From Methylobacterium nonmethylotrophicum (GTDB taxonomy: Bacteria > Pseudomonadota > Alphaproteobacteria > Rhizobiales > Beijerinckiaceae), in contig NZ_SRLB01000030.1 in the NCBI RefSeq assembly GCF_004745635.1, positions 1-64,000 of the forward strand: a stretch of DNA of 64,000 bases, written 5' to 3'. The position numbers and the translations under genes were made by a program. Within the stretch, counting starts at the first letter, position 1; each line of letters begins with the position of its first letter. The notes beneath the pieces were generated by a model. The model saw nothing but the letters and a program-made list of their open reading frames with translations, did no database searches and was not told where the DNA came from. This document shows, piece by piece, positions 18,944 to 26,885 of this stretch.

Positions 18944-19354
18944 TCAGTCCTTGAGGTCGTCCGGCACCTTGCCGCCGTTCTCCTCGAGCTTCTTGATGAC
19001 CTGCTTGTGCAGCCAGACGTTCATGGTGGCGGAATCGTCGGTGTCGCCGCTGTAGTGCAGCTCCTTGGCCAGCTCCTTGCGGGCCGACAGGCTGCTGTCG
19101 AGGTGGAGCAGCTTCATCAGGTCGACGATCGAGGTGCGCCAGTTCAGCGGCTGGCCGGCCTTGGCGGCGAGGTCGTTGAGCACCGCCTCGACGTCCACCT
19201 TGCCGTCAACCTTCGGCACCGCGCCGCCGCCCGCGGGCGAGGCCCCGGCCGGGGCCGTGCCGGTCTGCGTCGTCTCGCCCGGCGTCTGCGCCTGGGCCTC
19301 GCCGCCGCCGAAGGGGTGCAGGATCTTGCCGACGATCGTCCCGAGCAGGCTCAT
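18944..19354 (-). CDS. DUF3597 family protein
   Basis: A 136-residue protein. It has a short N-terminal segment (MSLLGTIVGKIL), an Ala/Gly/Thr/Pro-rich linker (about 20-48) and a C-terminal helical domain (50-136; DVEAVLNDLAAKAGQPLNWRTSI and LDSSLSARKELAKELHY) typical of DUF3597. Function unknown. The ATG at 19354 has GGAGG nearby; the 58-codon upstream extension is unsupported. Confidence 0.8.
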   Translation of the reverse strand: MSLLGTIVGKILHPFGGGEAQAQTPGETTQTGTAPAGASPAGGGAVPKVDGKVDVEAVLNDLAAKAGQPLNWRTSIVDLMKLLHLDSSLSARKELAKELHYSGDTDDSATMNVWLHKQVIKKLEENGGKVPDDLKD

Positions 19355-19617
19355 CGTATCATCCTCCGTGTGGGGCTCTGGGTCAGGGGCCGCCGCGCAG
19401 GCGGCCGAGGGCGGATATAGGGTGCGCTCGCCCTGCGGCAGCGCCGGCATGGTAACGAACGGCCCCGCTCGCCGTTCCTCGCAAACACGTGCTGCTGCCA
19501 TCGGTGCGCGACCATCCGGGCGCTTCACGCGCCCGCAGGATGGGATAAGGGACGTGGCGGAAGAAGGACCTCGGGCGGGCCGCAGGGCCGGGGCCCGGGG
19601 ATGCGCGTGGGACAGGC

Positions 19618-20652
19618 ATGACAGGGGATCCGATCCGCCGGGCGCTCGACGACGTCTGGTACTGCGTCGGCGAGAGCCGCAGCGTCCGGCCCGGCGGGAT
19701 GCGCGCGGTGAGCCTCGGCGAGGAGGCCGTGGTGGTCGGGCGCGAGGAGTCGGGGGCGCTGTTCGCGCTGCGCGACCGCTGCCCGCATCGCGGCATGGCG
19801 CTCTCGGCCGGCCGGATCGTCGACGGCAACCTCGTCTGCCCGTTCCACGGCTGGCAGTTCCGGCCCGACGGCGTCTGCGCGGCGATCCCGGCGCTCGCCC
19901 GCCGGGACGACGCCAACTTCGCCTCGGTGCGCCTCGCCCGCTTCGCGGTCGAGGAGAAATCCGGCCTGATCTGGGTGAATGCGGGCCAGAACCCCGAGGC
20001 GGCGCCGCCGATCCCGGAGGTCGATTTCGCCTATAGCGGCCAGCTGGTCGAGATCCTGGAGGTCGAGGCCTCGTTCGACCTTGTGGCGTTGAGCTTCGTC
20101 GATCCGGCCCACGTCGCCTACGTGCACGATTCGTGGTGGTGGCGCCCGTCGAAGACCATGAAGGAGAAGGTGAAGCACTTCGCCCCCTCGCCCTTCGGCT
20201 TCACCATGACGAGCCACACGGCGAAGACCGCCTCGCTGGCCTACCGCCTGCTCGGCTCGATCCCCGAGGTCGAGATCGAGTTCCGGCTGCCGGGCGTGCG
20301 GCTCGAGCGCATCACCGCAGGCGAGAAGCGCCTGGCCAACTACACCTTCGCGTCGCCGCTGGCGAACGGGCGCACCGCGCTCATCAACGCGATGTACTGG
20401 AACATCTCAGGCCTCAATTTGCTCAAGCCCCTCGCCCGGCCGCTGATGCGCCAGTTCCTGGGCCAGGACCGGGACGTGCTCCAGGTCGCCCAGCGCGGCC
20501 TCGACCGCAAGCCCGCGATGGTGCTGATGGGCGAGAGCGACGTGCAGTCGCAATGGTACTTCAGCCTCAAGCGCGAGTTCCTGCGCGCCCGCGAGGCCGG
20601 AGCCGCCTTCGTCAATCCTCTCGAGCCGCGGGAGCTGCGCTGGCGGAGCTGA
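19618..20652 (+). CDS. Rieske non-heme iron oxygenase (vanillate O-demethylase type)
   Basis: A 344-residue terminal oxygenase subunit. The N-terminal Rieske [2Fe-2S] domain has CPH at about residues 58-60 and CPFH about 18 residues later. The mononuclear iron site is visible as DPAHVAYVH (DxxHxxxxH) near residue 162. Relatives demethylate or hydroxylate aromatic compounds and need a reductase partner, not found nearby. The substrate is unknown. Confidence 0.88.
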   Translation: MTGDPIRRALDDVWYCVGESRSVRPGGMRAVSLGEEAVVVGREESGALFALRDRCPHRGMALSAGRIVDGNLVCPFHGWQFRPDGVCAAIPALARRDDANFASVRLARFAVEEKSGLIWVNAGQNPEAAPPIPEVDFAYSGQLVEILEVEASFDLVALSFVDPAHVAYVHDSWWWRPSKTMKEKVKHFAPSPFGFTMTSHTAKTASLAYRLLGSIPEVEIEFRLPGVRLERITAGEKRLANYTFASPLANGRTALINAMYWNISGLNLLKPLARPLMRQFLGQDRDVLQVAQRGLDRKPAMVLMGESDVQSQWYFSLKREFLRAREAGAAFVNPLEPRELRWRS

Positions 20653-20777
20653 AGCGGCTGAAACTACTGCTCCCGGTCGCCGTCAAGGCGCAAAATCATT
20701 CTGCGCGTGAGAATTTCGCACTTGCGGCCCACACCTGTCGTCTTATGCAAGGGATGACAGCCGCTCCGGAGAACCAG

Positions 20778-21278
20778 ATGTCCGAGGACGTCTTCCGCAT
20801 CATCTACAAGAGCACGGCCGCGCACCGGGCCGAGGTGATGCTGGGACAGGGCCATATCGCGGACATGCTCGCCACCGCGCGGCTGCGCAACCAGGCGGCG
20901 CAGGTGTCCGGCGTGCTGGTCTATACCGGCCTCGGCTTCTTCCAGGTGCTGGAGGGCCCGCGGGCCGGCGTCCAGGCGATCTTCGAGTCGATCCTGGTCG
21001 ACCGGCGCCATCACACCCTGGCCGTCATCGAGATGGACGTCGCGGCCGAGCGCCGCTTTCCCGGCTGGAGCATGGGGTTCCTGGGCATCACGGAGGAGCT
21101 CGACGACCGGCTCAACCGTGCCGGACCCGGGATGGCCTGCGGGCCCGAGGCCCTCGATCAGCTCCTGCGCCGGACCTTGCTCCTCCTCGTCGACAGCCCG
21201 ATCAGCCTGCCGTGGCTCGGCGCGCGCGCGGCGCTCGAGGACGGCCTCGGCCCGGCCCCGTCGTCGCGGCACTCCTGA
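20778..21278 (+). CDS. Short BLUF-domain blue-light photoreceptor
   Basis: A 166-residue flavin photoreceptor. The BLUF domain (about residues 5-100) has the key Tyr in FRIIYKSTA, the flavin-contacting Asn in ARLRNQAAQVSGVLVY and the Gln in GFFQVLEG. The loop FPGWSMGF carries the Trp/Met of the signalling strand. There is no output domain beyond about 60 helical residues, so it belongs to the short BLUF class that acts through partner proteins. RBS GGAGAA supports 20778; an ATG 24 bp upstream is possible. Confidence 0.92.
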   Translation: MSEDVFRIIYKSTAAHRAEVMLGQGHIADMLATARLRNQAAQVSGVLVYTGLGFFQVLEGPRAGVQAIFESILVDRRHHTLAVIEMDVAAERRFPGWSMGFLGITEELDDRLNRAGPGMACGPEALDQLLRRTLLLLVDSPISLPWLGARAALEDGLGPAPSSRHS

Positions 21279-21303
21279 GCGGGGCCCTCCTGAGGGCGGG
21301 CGG

Positions 21304-22362
21304 TCAGGCCTGCGCCGCCAGCAGCCCCACCGCCACCGCCGGGCCGCAGGTCGACGCGAAGGCGGCGGCCTCCGGGGCGAGGCGCGGGGCGATCAGGTCG
21401 GCGAGGTCGTCGGCCCGGCGCCGGAGGCGCGCGGCCAGCCGCGCAGCGACGAAGCGGCCGGCGCCGCAGATCACCAGGGGGGCGTCCTCCGGCAGGTCGC
21501 CGCGCGACAGGATCAGGCCGGCGGCGTCGTGCAGCAGGCGCAGCTGCGCCTCGGCGAAGAAGCCGGCCAGCCGGATCCAGTCGGTGCCCGTCCCCTCGTG
21601 GCGGTCGCGGCCGATCATCCGGGCGAGGCGGATCTCGGTCTCGGGAATCGACTTGCCCTTGAGGTCGGCGGCGTCCTGCTGGTCCTCCGCCTCGGGCAGC
21701 AGGCCGAGCAGCCGGTAGGCATCCGCCGTCGTGGCGAAGCACTCGGCCATCAGCGCGGTGCGCCGGCCGCGGAACGGGGCGGCCGGGGCGAGGGCGAGGA
21801 GCGGGGTGCGCACCACGCCGGTATAGACGAGCTCGGCCGTCTCCAGCCGCTCGGCGTCGCTGTAGCCGAGCGCGTGAGGATGTCCGTCCAGGATCGGGAT
21901 CAGGTCGGCGGTGGTCGAGCCGATATCGACGAGGAGCGCGCAAGAGCGCGACAGCCCGACCAGGCGGGCGGTGGCGTGCCAGTTGGCGCTGGCGACATCG
22001 GGCGCCTGCGCGGCGGCGGCCTCGGGCGGCACGAAGCCGCCGCGCCCGGCATAGATCGCGACCTCGCCCGGCAGGTGGCGGCCGGCCCAGGCGGCGAGCG
22101 CCGCCACCCCGGCGGCCCGGTCCGGGAAGCAGTCGGTCAGCTCGCCGGTCATCGTCACGGCGTGGCGGGCGGGCTCCCGGGTCCAGGGCGGCAGGCCCGC
22201 GACGGTGGCGTCGAGGGCCGGCAGGCCGTTCCAGAGCGGGCACGGCGCCTGCACCACCGCCCGCACGCGGCCCTCCTCGACCAGCGCCGCCTTGACATGG
22301 ACCCCGCCGAGGTCCCAGCCGATGACGCGACGGAGCGGAGCGGAGGCGACAGGATGGATCAC
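21304..22362 (-). CDS. H4MPT/methylofuran-linked hydantoinase-like protein (MfnF-like)
   Basis: A protein of about 352 residues of the hydantoinase-A/oxoprolinase ASKHA-fold group, as found in C1-transfer gene islands. The nucleotide-binding loops are RVIGWDLGGVHVKAALV near the start and LLVDIGSTTADLIPI near the middle. The archaeal relative MfnF joins the furan and glutamyl-tyramine halves of methanofuran, so a role in methylofuran assembly is likely but inferred. I place the start at a GTG (22362); a longer frame to 22422 would overlap the divergent HisA-like gene. Confidence 0.72.
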   Translation of the reverse strand: MIHPVASAPLRRVIGWDLGGVHVKAALVEEGRVRAVVQAPCPLWNGLPALDATVAGLPPWTREPARHAVTMTGELTDCFPDRAAGVAALAAWAGRHLPGEVAIYAGRGGFVPPEAAAAQAPDVASANWHATARLVGLSRSCALLVDIGSTTADLIPILDGHPHALGYSDAERLETAELVYTGVVRTPLLALAPAAPFRGRRTALMAECFATTADAYRLLGLLPEAEDQQDAADLKGKSIPETEIRLARMIGRDRHEGTGTDWIRLAGFFAEAQLRLLHDAAGLILSRGDLPEDAPLVICGAGRFVAARLAARLRRRADDLADLIAPRLAPEAAAFASTCGPAVAVGLLAAQA

Positions 22363-22400
22363 GGTCGGGTCTCGGTCGGTGCAGGTCGGGGCGGGGTGGC

Positions 22401-23111
22401 ATGAGCGGCGCCCCCTCCGCAAGCCGGACCGAGGTGGTGCCGGTCCTCGACCTGCGCGGCGGCGTCGTGGTGCGGGCCAGGGCCGGCGACCGGGCGCGCT
22501 ACGCGCCGATCGTCACGCCGCTCAGCCCGGGCAGCGCCCCGGCCGACGTGGCGCGCGGCCTGCTGTCCGCCTGGCCGGCGCGCCGGCTCTACGTCGCCGA
22601 CCTCGACGCGATCGTGGATGGCACGGCCCCCGATCTCGGGTCCCTGCGGGCGATCGCGGCGGCCTGCCCGGGGGTGGAGCTCTGGGTCGATGCGGGCTTT
22701 TCCACGCAGGACGGCGTCGCGGCCTTCCTGGCCTCCGGCCCGCGGGACGTCGTCTGGCGGCCGGTGCTGGGCAGCGAGAGCCAGGCCGACGCCGCCCTGG
22801 TGCGCCGGCTGGGCTGCGCGGCGGTGCTCTCTCTCGACACCCGGGACGGCCTACCCCTCGGGCCCGCCGCCCTGCACGAGGATTCCTCCGCCTGGCCGCC
22901 GGAGGTGATCGTGATGACCCTCGCGCGGGTCGGCAGCGGCGCGGGGCCGGACCTCGAGGGCCTCGCCCGCCTCAAGGCGCGGGCGCCGGATACCGCCTTC
23001 TACGCCGCCGGGGGCCTGCGGGGGCCCGAGGACCTGCCGGCCCTGGAGGCGGCGGGCGCCGCCGGGGTGCTGGTCGCGAGCGCGATCCACGACGGGCGGC
23101 TGCGGATGTGA
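22401..23111 (+). CDS. HisA/HisF-related TIM-barrel protein of the H4MPT island
   Basis: A 236-residue (beta/alpha)8 barrel resembling HisA: VVPVLDLRGGVVVRARAG at the start, LYVADLDAIVDG, ELWVDAGFS, and the phosphate-binding ends FYAAGGLRGPEDL and GVLVASAIHDG. It lacks the histidine-operon context. Such HisA-like genes co-occur with methanopterin C1 genes in methylotrophs and methanogens, suggesting a cofactor-biosynthesis step. The reaction is not known to me. Confidence 0.75.
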   Translation: MSGAPSASRTEVVPVLDLRGGVVVRARAGDRARYAPIVTPLSPGSAPADVARGLLSAWPARRLYVADLDAIVDGTAPDLGSLRAIAAACPGVELWVDAGFSTQDGVAAFLASGPRDVVWRPVLGSESQADAALVRRLGCAAVLSLDTRDGLPLGPAALHEDSSAWPPEVIVMTLARVGSGAGPDLEGLARLKARAPDTAFYAAGGLRGPEDLPALEAAGAAGVLVASAIHDGRLRM

Positions 23112-23120
23112 CACGAAAGA

Positions 23121-23143
23121 GGGAGGGCCCGGCGGGCCCTCCC
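23121..23143 (-). terminator. Intrinsic terminator downstream of fae
   Basis: A perfect 10-bp GC stem (GGGAGGGCCC and complement) with a 3-nt loop. Read on the minus strand it is followed by TCTTTC, as expected for termination of the fae transcript. It lies about 120 bp beyond the fae stop codon, so the transcript includes the poly-Pro-coding tail described separately. Confidence 0.75.
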
Positions 23144-23159
23144 GGTGACGGTCTCGGCG

Positions 23160-23264
23160 TCAGCGCCCGAGAAAGATGGAGGCCAGTCGCTGGAACAGCC
23201 CCTGCGGCGGAGGCGGCGGGGGCGGCGGTGGGGGCGCCGCTGACTGTTCCGGACGGTCTCTTGT
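23160..23264 (-). other. In-frame poly-Pro extension after the fae TAG stop
   Basis: Directly after the TAG of fae the same frame stays open for 34 codons to a TGA. It would encode TRDRPEQSAA, then ten prolines, then QGLFQRLASIFLGR, an amphipathic tail. No ATG or ribosome-binding site lies inside. Either it is chance, a decayed separate gene, or a C-terminal extension made by stop readthrough. Confidence 0.35.
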
Positions 23265-23780
23265 CTAAGCCACGTTCGCCGCGAAGGGGTGGTGGGCGGT
23301 CTTGTACTGCTGCGTGACCTCGGCGGCGGTCGGCGTGCCCTTGATGGCGCGCTGAATCGACAGCTTCGTGGCCTCGTAGTTGTACTGCTCGATCTTGGCG
23401 TCGTCGGCGGCTTCCCAGTGGATGAACACGCCGACCAGGATGTAGAGGTCGTCCGCCTCGGAGGCCGGGATGATCCCCTCGGCGACGCAATCCTGCACCG
23501 CCTTGGCGACGGCGTGCTGGGCCGGGCCGAACATCTGGACGGCCTGGCGCGCGTCGTTGATGGTGACCTTGTTGAACAGCAGGGTGTTGGGCTTGCACGG
23601 CAGGTTCGGCGCCACCACCGCGAGCAGGCTGGTGAAGCCGTGCTTGTTGTTGGTCAGGCTGTTGCAGAACGCCGTCTCGGCGGCGCTGCCGCGCGGGCCG
23701 ATGATGAGGTCGATATGCGCCACCTCGTTGCCGTCGCCGACGAGGGCTTCGCCCACCATCACCTTGTTGATCGTCGCCAT
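23265..23780 (-). CDS. fae: Formaldehyde-activating enzyme
   Basis: A 171-residue protein that condenses formaldehyde with tetrahydromethanopterin to methylene-H4MPT in the cytoplasm, the entry step of the pathway. The active-site His is in GNEVAHIDLIIGPRG near residue 22, followed by FTSLLAVVAPNLPCKP and FIHWEAADDAKI, all hallmark Fae sequence; length is typical. The ATG at 23780 follows the family start. It is about 210 bp downstream of the CitG-like gene, with room for its own promoter, as expected for a very abundant protein. An odd in-frame extension follows the TAG stop. Confidence 0.97.
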   Translation of the reverse strand: MATINKVMVGEALVGDGNEVAHIDLIIGPRGSAAETAFCNSLTNNKHGFTSLLAVVAPNLPCKPNTLLFNKVTINDARQAVQMFGPAQHAVAKAVQDCVAEGIIPASEADDLYILVGVFIHWEAADDAKIEQYNYEATKLSIQRAIKGTPTAAEVTQQYKTAHHPFAANVA

Positions 23781-23993
23781 GTGGGGCTTCTCCCAGGTGT
23801 CGATAAGGTTAGCCGGCCGCGCTGACAGTGCGGCCCGGCCCCGCCATCCTTGTTGTCGGCGTCCAGCGGAAGGCCGAACCGGTTGTCCGGATAGCGCCGG
23901 GACCCTACAGCGCCGCTGAACCGTGAACAAGCCGGCCGAACCGCTAGAACCGGTGATTTCGGTCCCGCCGCCCGAAGGAAAGCCGTGTGGGGA

Positions 23994-24884
23994 CTAAGAC
24001 TTATTGGCAGGTTGCGCGGGCCCGGATCCGGTCCCGGCCTTGCAGCGCGCGAGGGCGTCCAGGAACAGCGTCGCCACGGTCAGGTCGGCGCTGGTGCCGG
24101 GGTTGAGGCCTGCCGCCTTGAGGGCGGCGTCGTGCGCCATGAGCGCCGCCCGCGCGCCCTCGCCGAGGGCGAGCCCGCGGAAGGCCGTCTCGGCCTGTGC
24201 CCGCACCGTTTCCGCGACGGCGGGCCCGAATTTGCGCACGAGGTGGCTGTCGGGAAAGCCGGTCAGGAAGGCGAGGTGGACCGCCGTGGTGGTCCAGGGC
24301 TCGGACAGACCCCGGTCGCGCGCCGCCGCCAGCGCCGGCAGCCCGGTCGCGAACAGGTCCTCGAACCCGGTGACGTAGGCCCGGGCGATGCGGTCGCGCC
24401 CGGCCGCCTCCGCCATCGCGGCGAGGAGCGGCGGCGGCGGGCCTACCGCCGTCACGTCGTGGCGCTCCGCCCGGCCGAGGCCGCCGGGAGCGGCGAGCCG
24501 GATCGCCGCGTAGACCCCCGCCGCATCGCCTGCGTCGAGCCCCGCCAGCACCGCCGCGAGGCCGGCCCGCGGGGCACCGGGCCGCTCGGCGGCGGCCGCA
24601 AGCGGCGCGCAGAGCAGGACGATGCCGAGATTGGTGTTTTGCCCGGTGGCGGCCCGGGTGGCGGCGACGGCCGCCTCGGCCCGGGCCCCGACCCGGGCGC
24701 CCGCCGCCGCGAGATGGGGCGCGGAGGCCACCGCGCTCGCCTCAAAATCCGCGACGCTCATCCGGTGCCCGGCGGCGTGGACATGGACGTTGCCGGGCTT
24801 GATCGCCGCCAGCTCCGCCCGGCAGGCCGCCAGGTACGCCTCGGCGATGATTGCGGGGCCGAGGGCGGGCGCGCCGTCCATCAC
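23994..24884 (-). CDS. CitG-like (triphosphoribosyl-dephospho-CoA synthase family) protein of the C1 island
   Basis: A 296-residue protein. AELAAIKPGNVHVHAAGH near residue 25 and ATGQNTNLGIVLLCAPL near residue 100 match the CitG/MdcB family. In methylotrophs this gene sits in the H4MPT island and is not linked to citrate lyase; its likely role is a phosphoribosyl/nucleotidyl transfer step in cofactor synthesis (inference). The start overlaps the RimK-like stop by 4 bp (ATGA), indicating coupled translation. Confidence 0.82.
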   Translation of the reverse strand: MMDGAPALGPAIIAEAYLAACRAELAAIKPGNVHVHAAGHRMSVADFEASAVASAPHLAAAGARVGARAEAAVAATRAATGQNTNLGIVLLCAPLAAAAERPGAPRAGLAAVLAGLDAGDAAGVYAAIRLAAPGGLGRAERHDVTAVGPPPPLLAAMAEAAGRDRIARAYVTGFEDLFATGLPALAAARDRGLSEPWTTTAVHLAFLTGFPDSHLVRKFGPAVAETVRAQAETAFRGLALGEGARAALMAHDAALKAAGLNPGTSADLTVATLFLDALARCKAGTGSGPAQPANKS

Positions 24885-25804
24885 GCCGGCCCGGCCAGGG
24901 CGAGACGCGGCCCGTGCCCGGCCTGCACCGCCGCCAGGAAGCCGGCCGCGACCTCCCGGGCGATGTCGACCTCCGTCACCTGCTGCAGGCCCGACCAGGC
25001 CGGCATGCTGTTGACCTCGAGCACCAGGAACCCGCCCTCCCCGTCCTCGACGAGATCGACCCCCGTATAGGCGCAGCCGACCGCGGCGGCGGCGGCCTCC
25101 GCCAGCGACGCGGCCCGGGCCGGCGGGCGCCAGGGCAGCGGCCGGCCGCCGCGATGAACGTTGGTGATCCAGCCGTCGCCCTCACGGATCATGCCCGCCA
25201 CCGCCCGGCCGGCGCAGACGAAGATCCGGTAATCCTGCCAGGCCCCGTCGCGCCGGGCGACGTAGCGCTGCAGGTAGTAGACCCGGCCCACCAGCTCCTC
25301 GGGCGGCAGCTCCTCGGGACGCGCGATCAGCTGCAGGCCCTCCCCTTGCGAGCCGAACAGGGGTTTCAGCACCAGCGGCCGGCCGGGCGCGGCCTCCCGG
25401 GCCACGACGGCGGCGGCGGCGTCCCGGCGCGAGAGCACGAAGGTCTCGGGCGTCGGGATGCGATGGCGGGCGAGGAGCAGGCTCGTCATCGCCTTGTCGA
25501 CCGAGCGCTCGATGGCCGAGGGCCCGTTCCACACCACGGTGCCGGCGGCGACGAGGGCATGGAGGGCGCCGAGCCGCATCGTGGTCGCCTCGAAGGTGCC
25601 GCCCGCGATGGTGCGAAGCAGAACTCCGTCCGGCAGGCCGTCGCCGAAGCCCGGCACGCGCAGGGGCTCCGGATGCCCGGTCTCGACCGTGACGTCGGCG
25701 AGCGAGAACAGCCGGGGGGCCGCGCCGAGATCCGTCAGGGCGGCGAGGAGCCGGGTCCGGTGCCAGGTGCCGTTATCGGCCGCGAGCCCGATGCGCATCG
25801 ACAC
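24881..25804 (-). CDS. RimK-like ATP-grasp ligase
   Basis: A 307-residue ATP-grasp enzyme. The N-terminal domain precedes KAMTSLLLARHRIPTPETF, ATP-binding PLVLKPLFGSQGEGLQL (Lys near residue 150) and the metal site YTGVDLVEDGEGGFLVLEVNSMPAWSG near 265. RimK/MptN-like enzymes add glutamate to cofactors or proteins. Here it is a good candidate for glutamylation of dephospho-H4MPT or methylofuran. It ends 4-bp-coupled to the CitG-like gene and starts 2 bp after mch. Confidence 0.85.
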   Translation of the reverse strand: MSMRIGLAADNGTWHRTRLLAALTDLGAAPRLFSLADVTVETGHPEPLRVPGFGDGLPDGVLLRTIAGGTFEATTMRLGALHALVAAGTVVWNGPSAIERSVDKAMTSLLLARHRIPTPETFVLSRRDAAAAVVAREAAPGRPLVLKPLFGSQGEGLQLIARPEELPPEELVGRVYYLQRYVARRDGAWQDYRIFVCAGRAVAGMIREGDGWITNVHRGGRPLPWRPPARAASLAEAAAAAVGCAYTGVDLVEDGEGGFLVLEVNSMPAWSGLQQVTEVDIAREVAAGFLAAVQAGHGPRLALAGPA

Positions 25805-25806
25805 GA

Positions 25807-26790
25807 TCAGGCGAAGGAGCGCGCCACCAGCTCCGGCACCAGCCGGCCGGCCCGGTGGCTGGCGCCGGAGCGCAGCGAGGTCACCACCACCTCGGCCGGG
25901 CTGAACAGGTGCTTGTCGATGGCATAGAAGTCGCCGTTGAAGCGGGAAAAGATCTCCGCGAAGGGCGCGCCGTGGTCGCGCGAGGTGGTGCTCGGCAGCG
26001 CCTCGGCGAGGCCCTTCGCGTCGGCATCGTCCGCCTCGACGAAGAGCTGCACCCGCCCGCCATAGATGATGGCGTCGTTGGTGCGGCCCATCGCCTGGAT
26101 GAAGTCCGGGTGCGGCGGGCTCAGCGGCGCGGCACCGAGCCCGTCCACGATGGCGTTCAGGTCGAACCCGACCGAGTGCGCCTTGTGCAGGGCGACCTCC
26201 AGCACCCGGGCGACCACCTGGGTCGCGCCGGCGAGGCTCTGGGTCGGGGCGTACACGAAGGTGACGGCGGCGGGCTCAACGCCCGCAGCGGCCGCCACCT
26301 TGGCGGTGACGGAGGGCGGCGGCGGGCTGCCGGATTCGAGCACGAGGGCGATGCACGAGGCCGCATCGCGGTAGGCCAGTTCCTCGAACAGGGGCTCGGC
26401 CGCGGCCGCCGCCCGGCCCGGGCCGGAGCCGAGGGCGAAGAAGCCCGAATCGCCCTCCTCGTCGGCGAGGTTCCAGCCGGCATACTGGCTGCCGAGGCAG
26501 GCGAGCACCGGATCGGCGCTGTGGACCATCAGGGTGAAGGGCCAGGCCTCGAGAGGCCCGGCCGGGCCCAACGTGACGGTGCCGAGGCCGCCGAGGCAGA
26601 TCTCGGCGATGCGCCGGCCGGCCTCGACCGAGCCCCGCACCCCCGCCCCGGCATCGATCAGCCGCGCCCCGTCCGGCGCCCGGCTCACCGCGAGCCGCAA
26701 GGCGACCGCGTCGGCCGCCAGGGCCTCGACCAGGGGGGCCGCGAGGGCATTCACGCTCGGACGGGGGGCGGTGCTGGGGGCTGAACTCAT
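25807..26790 (-). CDS. mch: Methenyltetrahydromethanopterin cyclohydrolase
   Basis: A 327-residue cytoplasmic enzyme that hydrolyses methenyl-H4MPT to formyl-H4MPT. Recognised by family sequence throughout: SVNALAAPLVEAL, LMVHSADPVLACLGSQYAGW, FFALGSGPGRA, FVYAPTQSLAGATQVVARVLEVALHKAHS and FNGDFYAIDKHLFSPAEVVV. The frame is open for 317 more codons upstream, but only from 26790 does the protein match the family (about 320 residues). It follows the ATP-grasp gene by 95 bp that contain a palindromic repeat. Confidence 0.95.
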   Translation of the reverse strand: MSSAPSTAPRPSVNALAAPLVEALAADAVALRLAVSRAPDGARLIDAGAGVRGSVEAGRRIAEICLGGLGTVTLGPAGPLEAWPFTLMVHSADPVLACLGSQYAGWNLADEEGDSGFFALGSGPGRAAAAAEPLFEELAYRDAASCIALVLESGSPPPPSVTAKVAAAAGVEPAAVTFVYAPTQSLAGATQVVARVLEVALHKAHSVGFDLNAIVDGLGAAPLSPPHPDFIQAMGRTNDAIIYGGRVQLFVEADDADAKGLAEALPSTTSRDHGAPFAEIFSRFNGDFYAIDKHLFSPAEVVVTSLRSGASHRAGRLVPELVARSFA

Positions 26791-26885
26791 CGGGGTACTC
26801 CCTCGGGCCGGGTGCGGCGGGAGGTGCTTGCCCCTGCCCCATCCCCGGCCGAACCAATCGGTGGCCTCTGCGGGCCTTTGTTGCT

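Noticed and set aside
23994..25070. Plus-strand open frames over the CitG-like and RimK-like genes
   Set aside because: Out-of-frame shadows of well-supported minus-strand genes.
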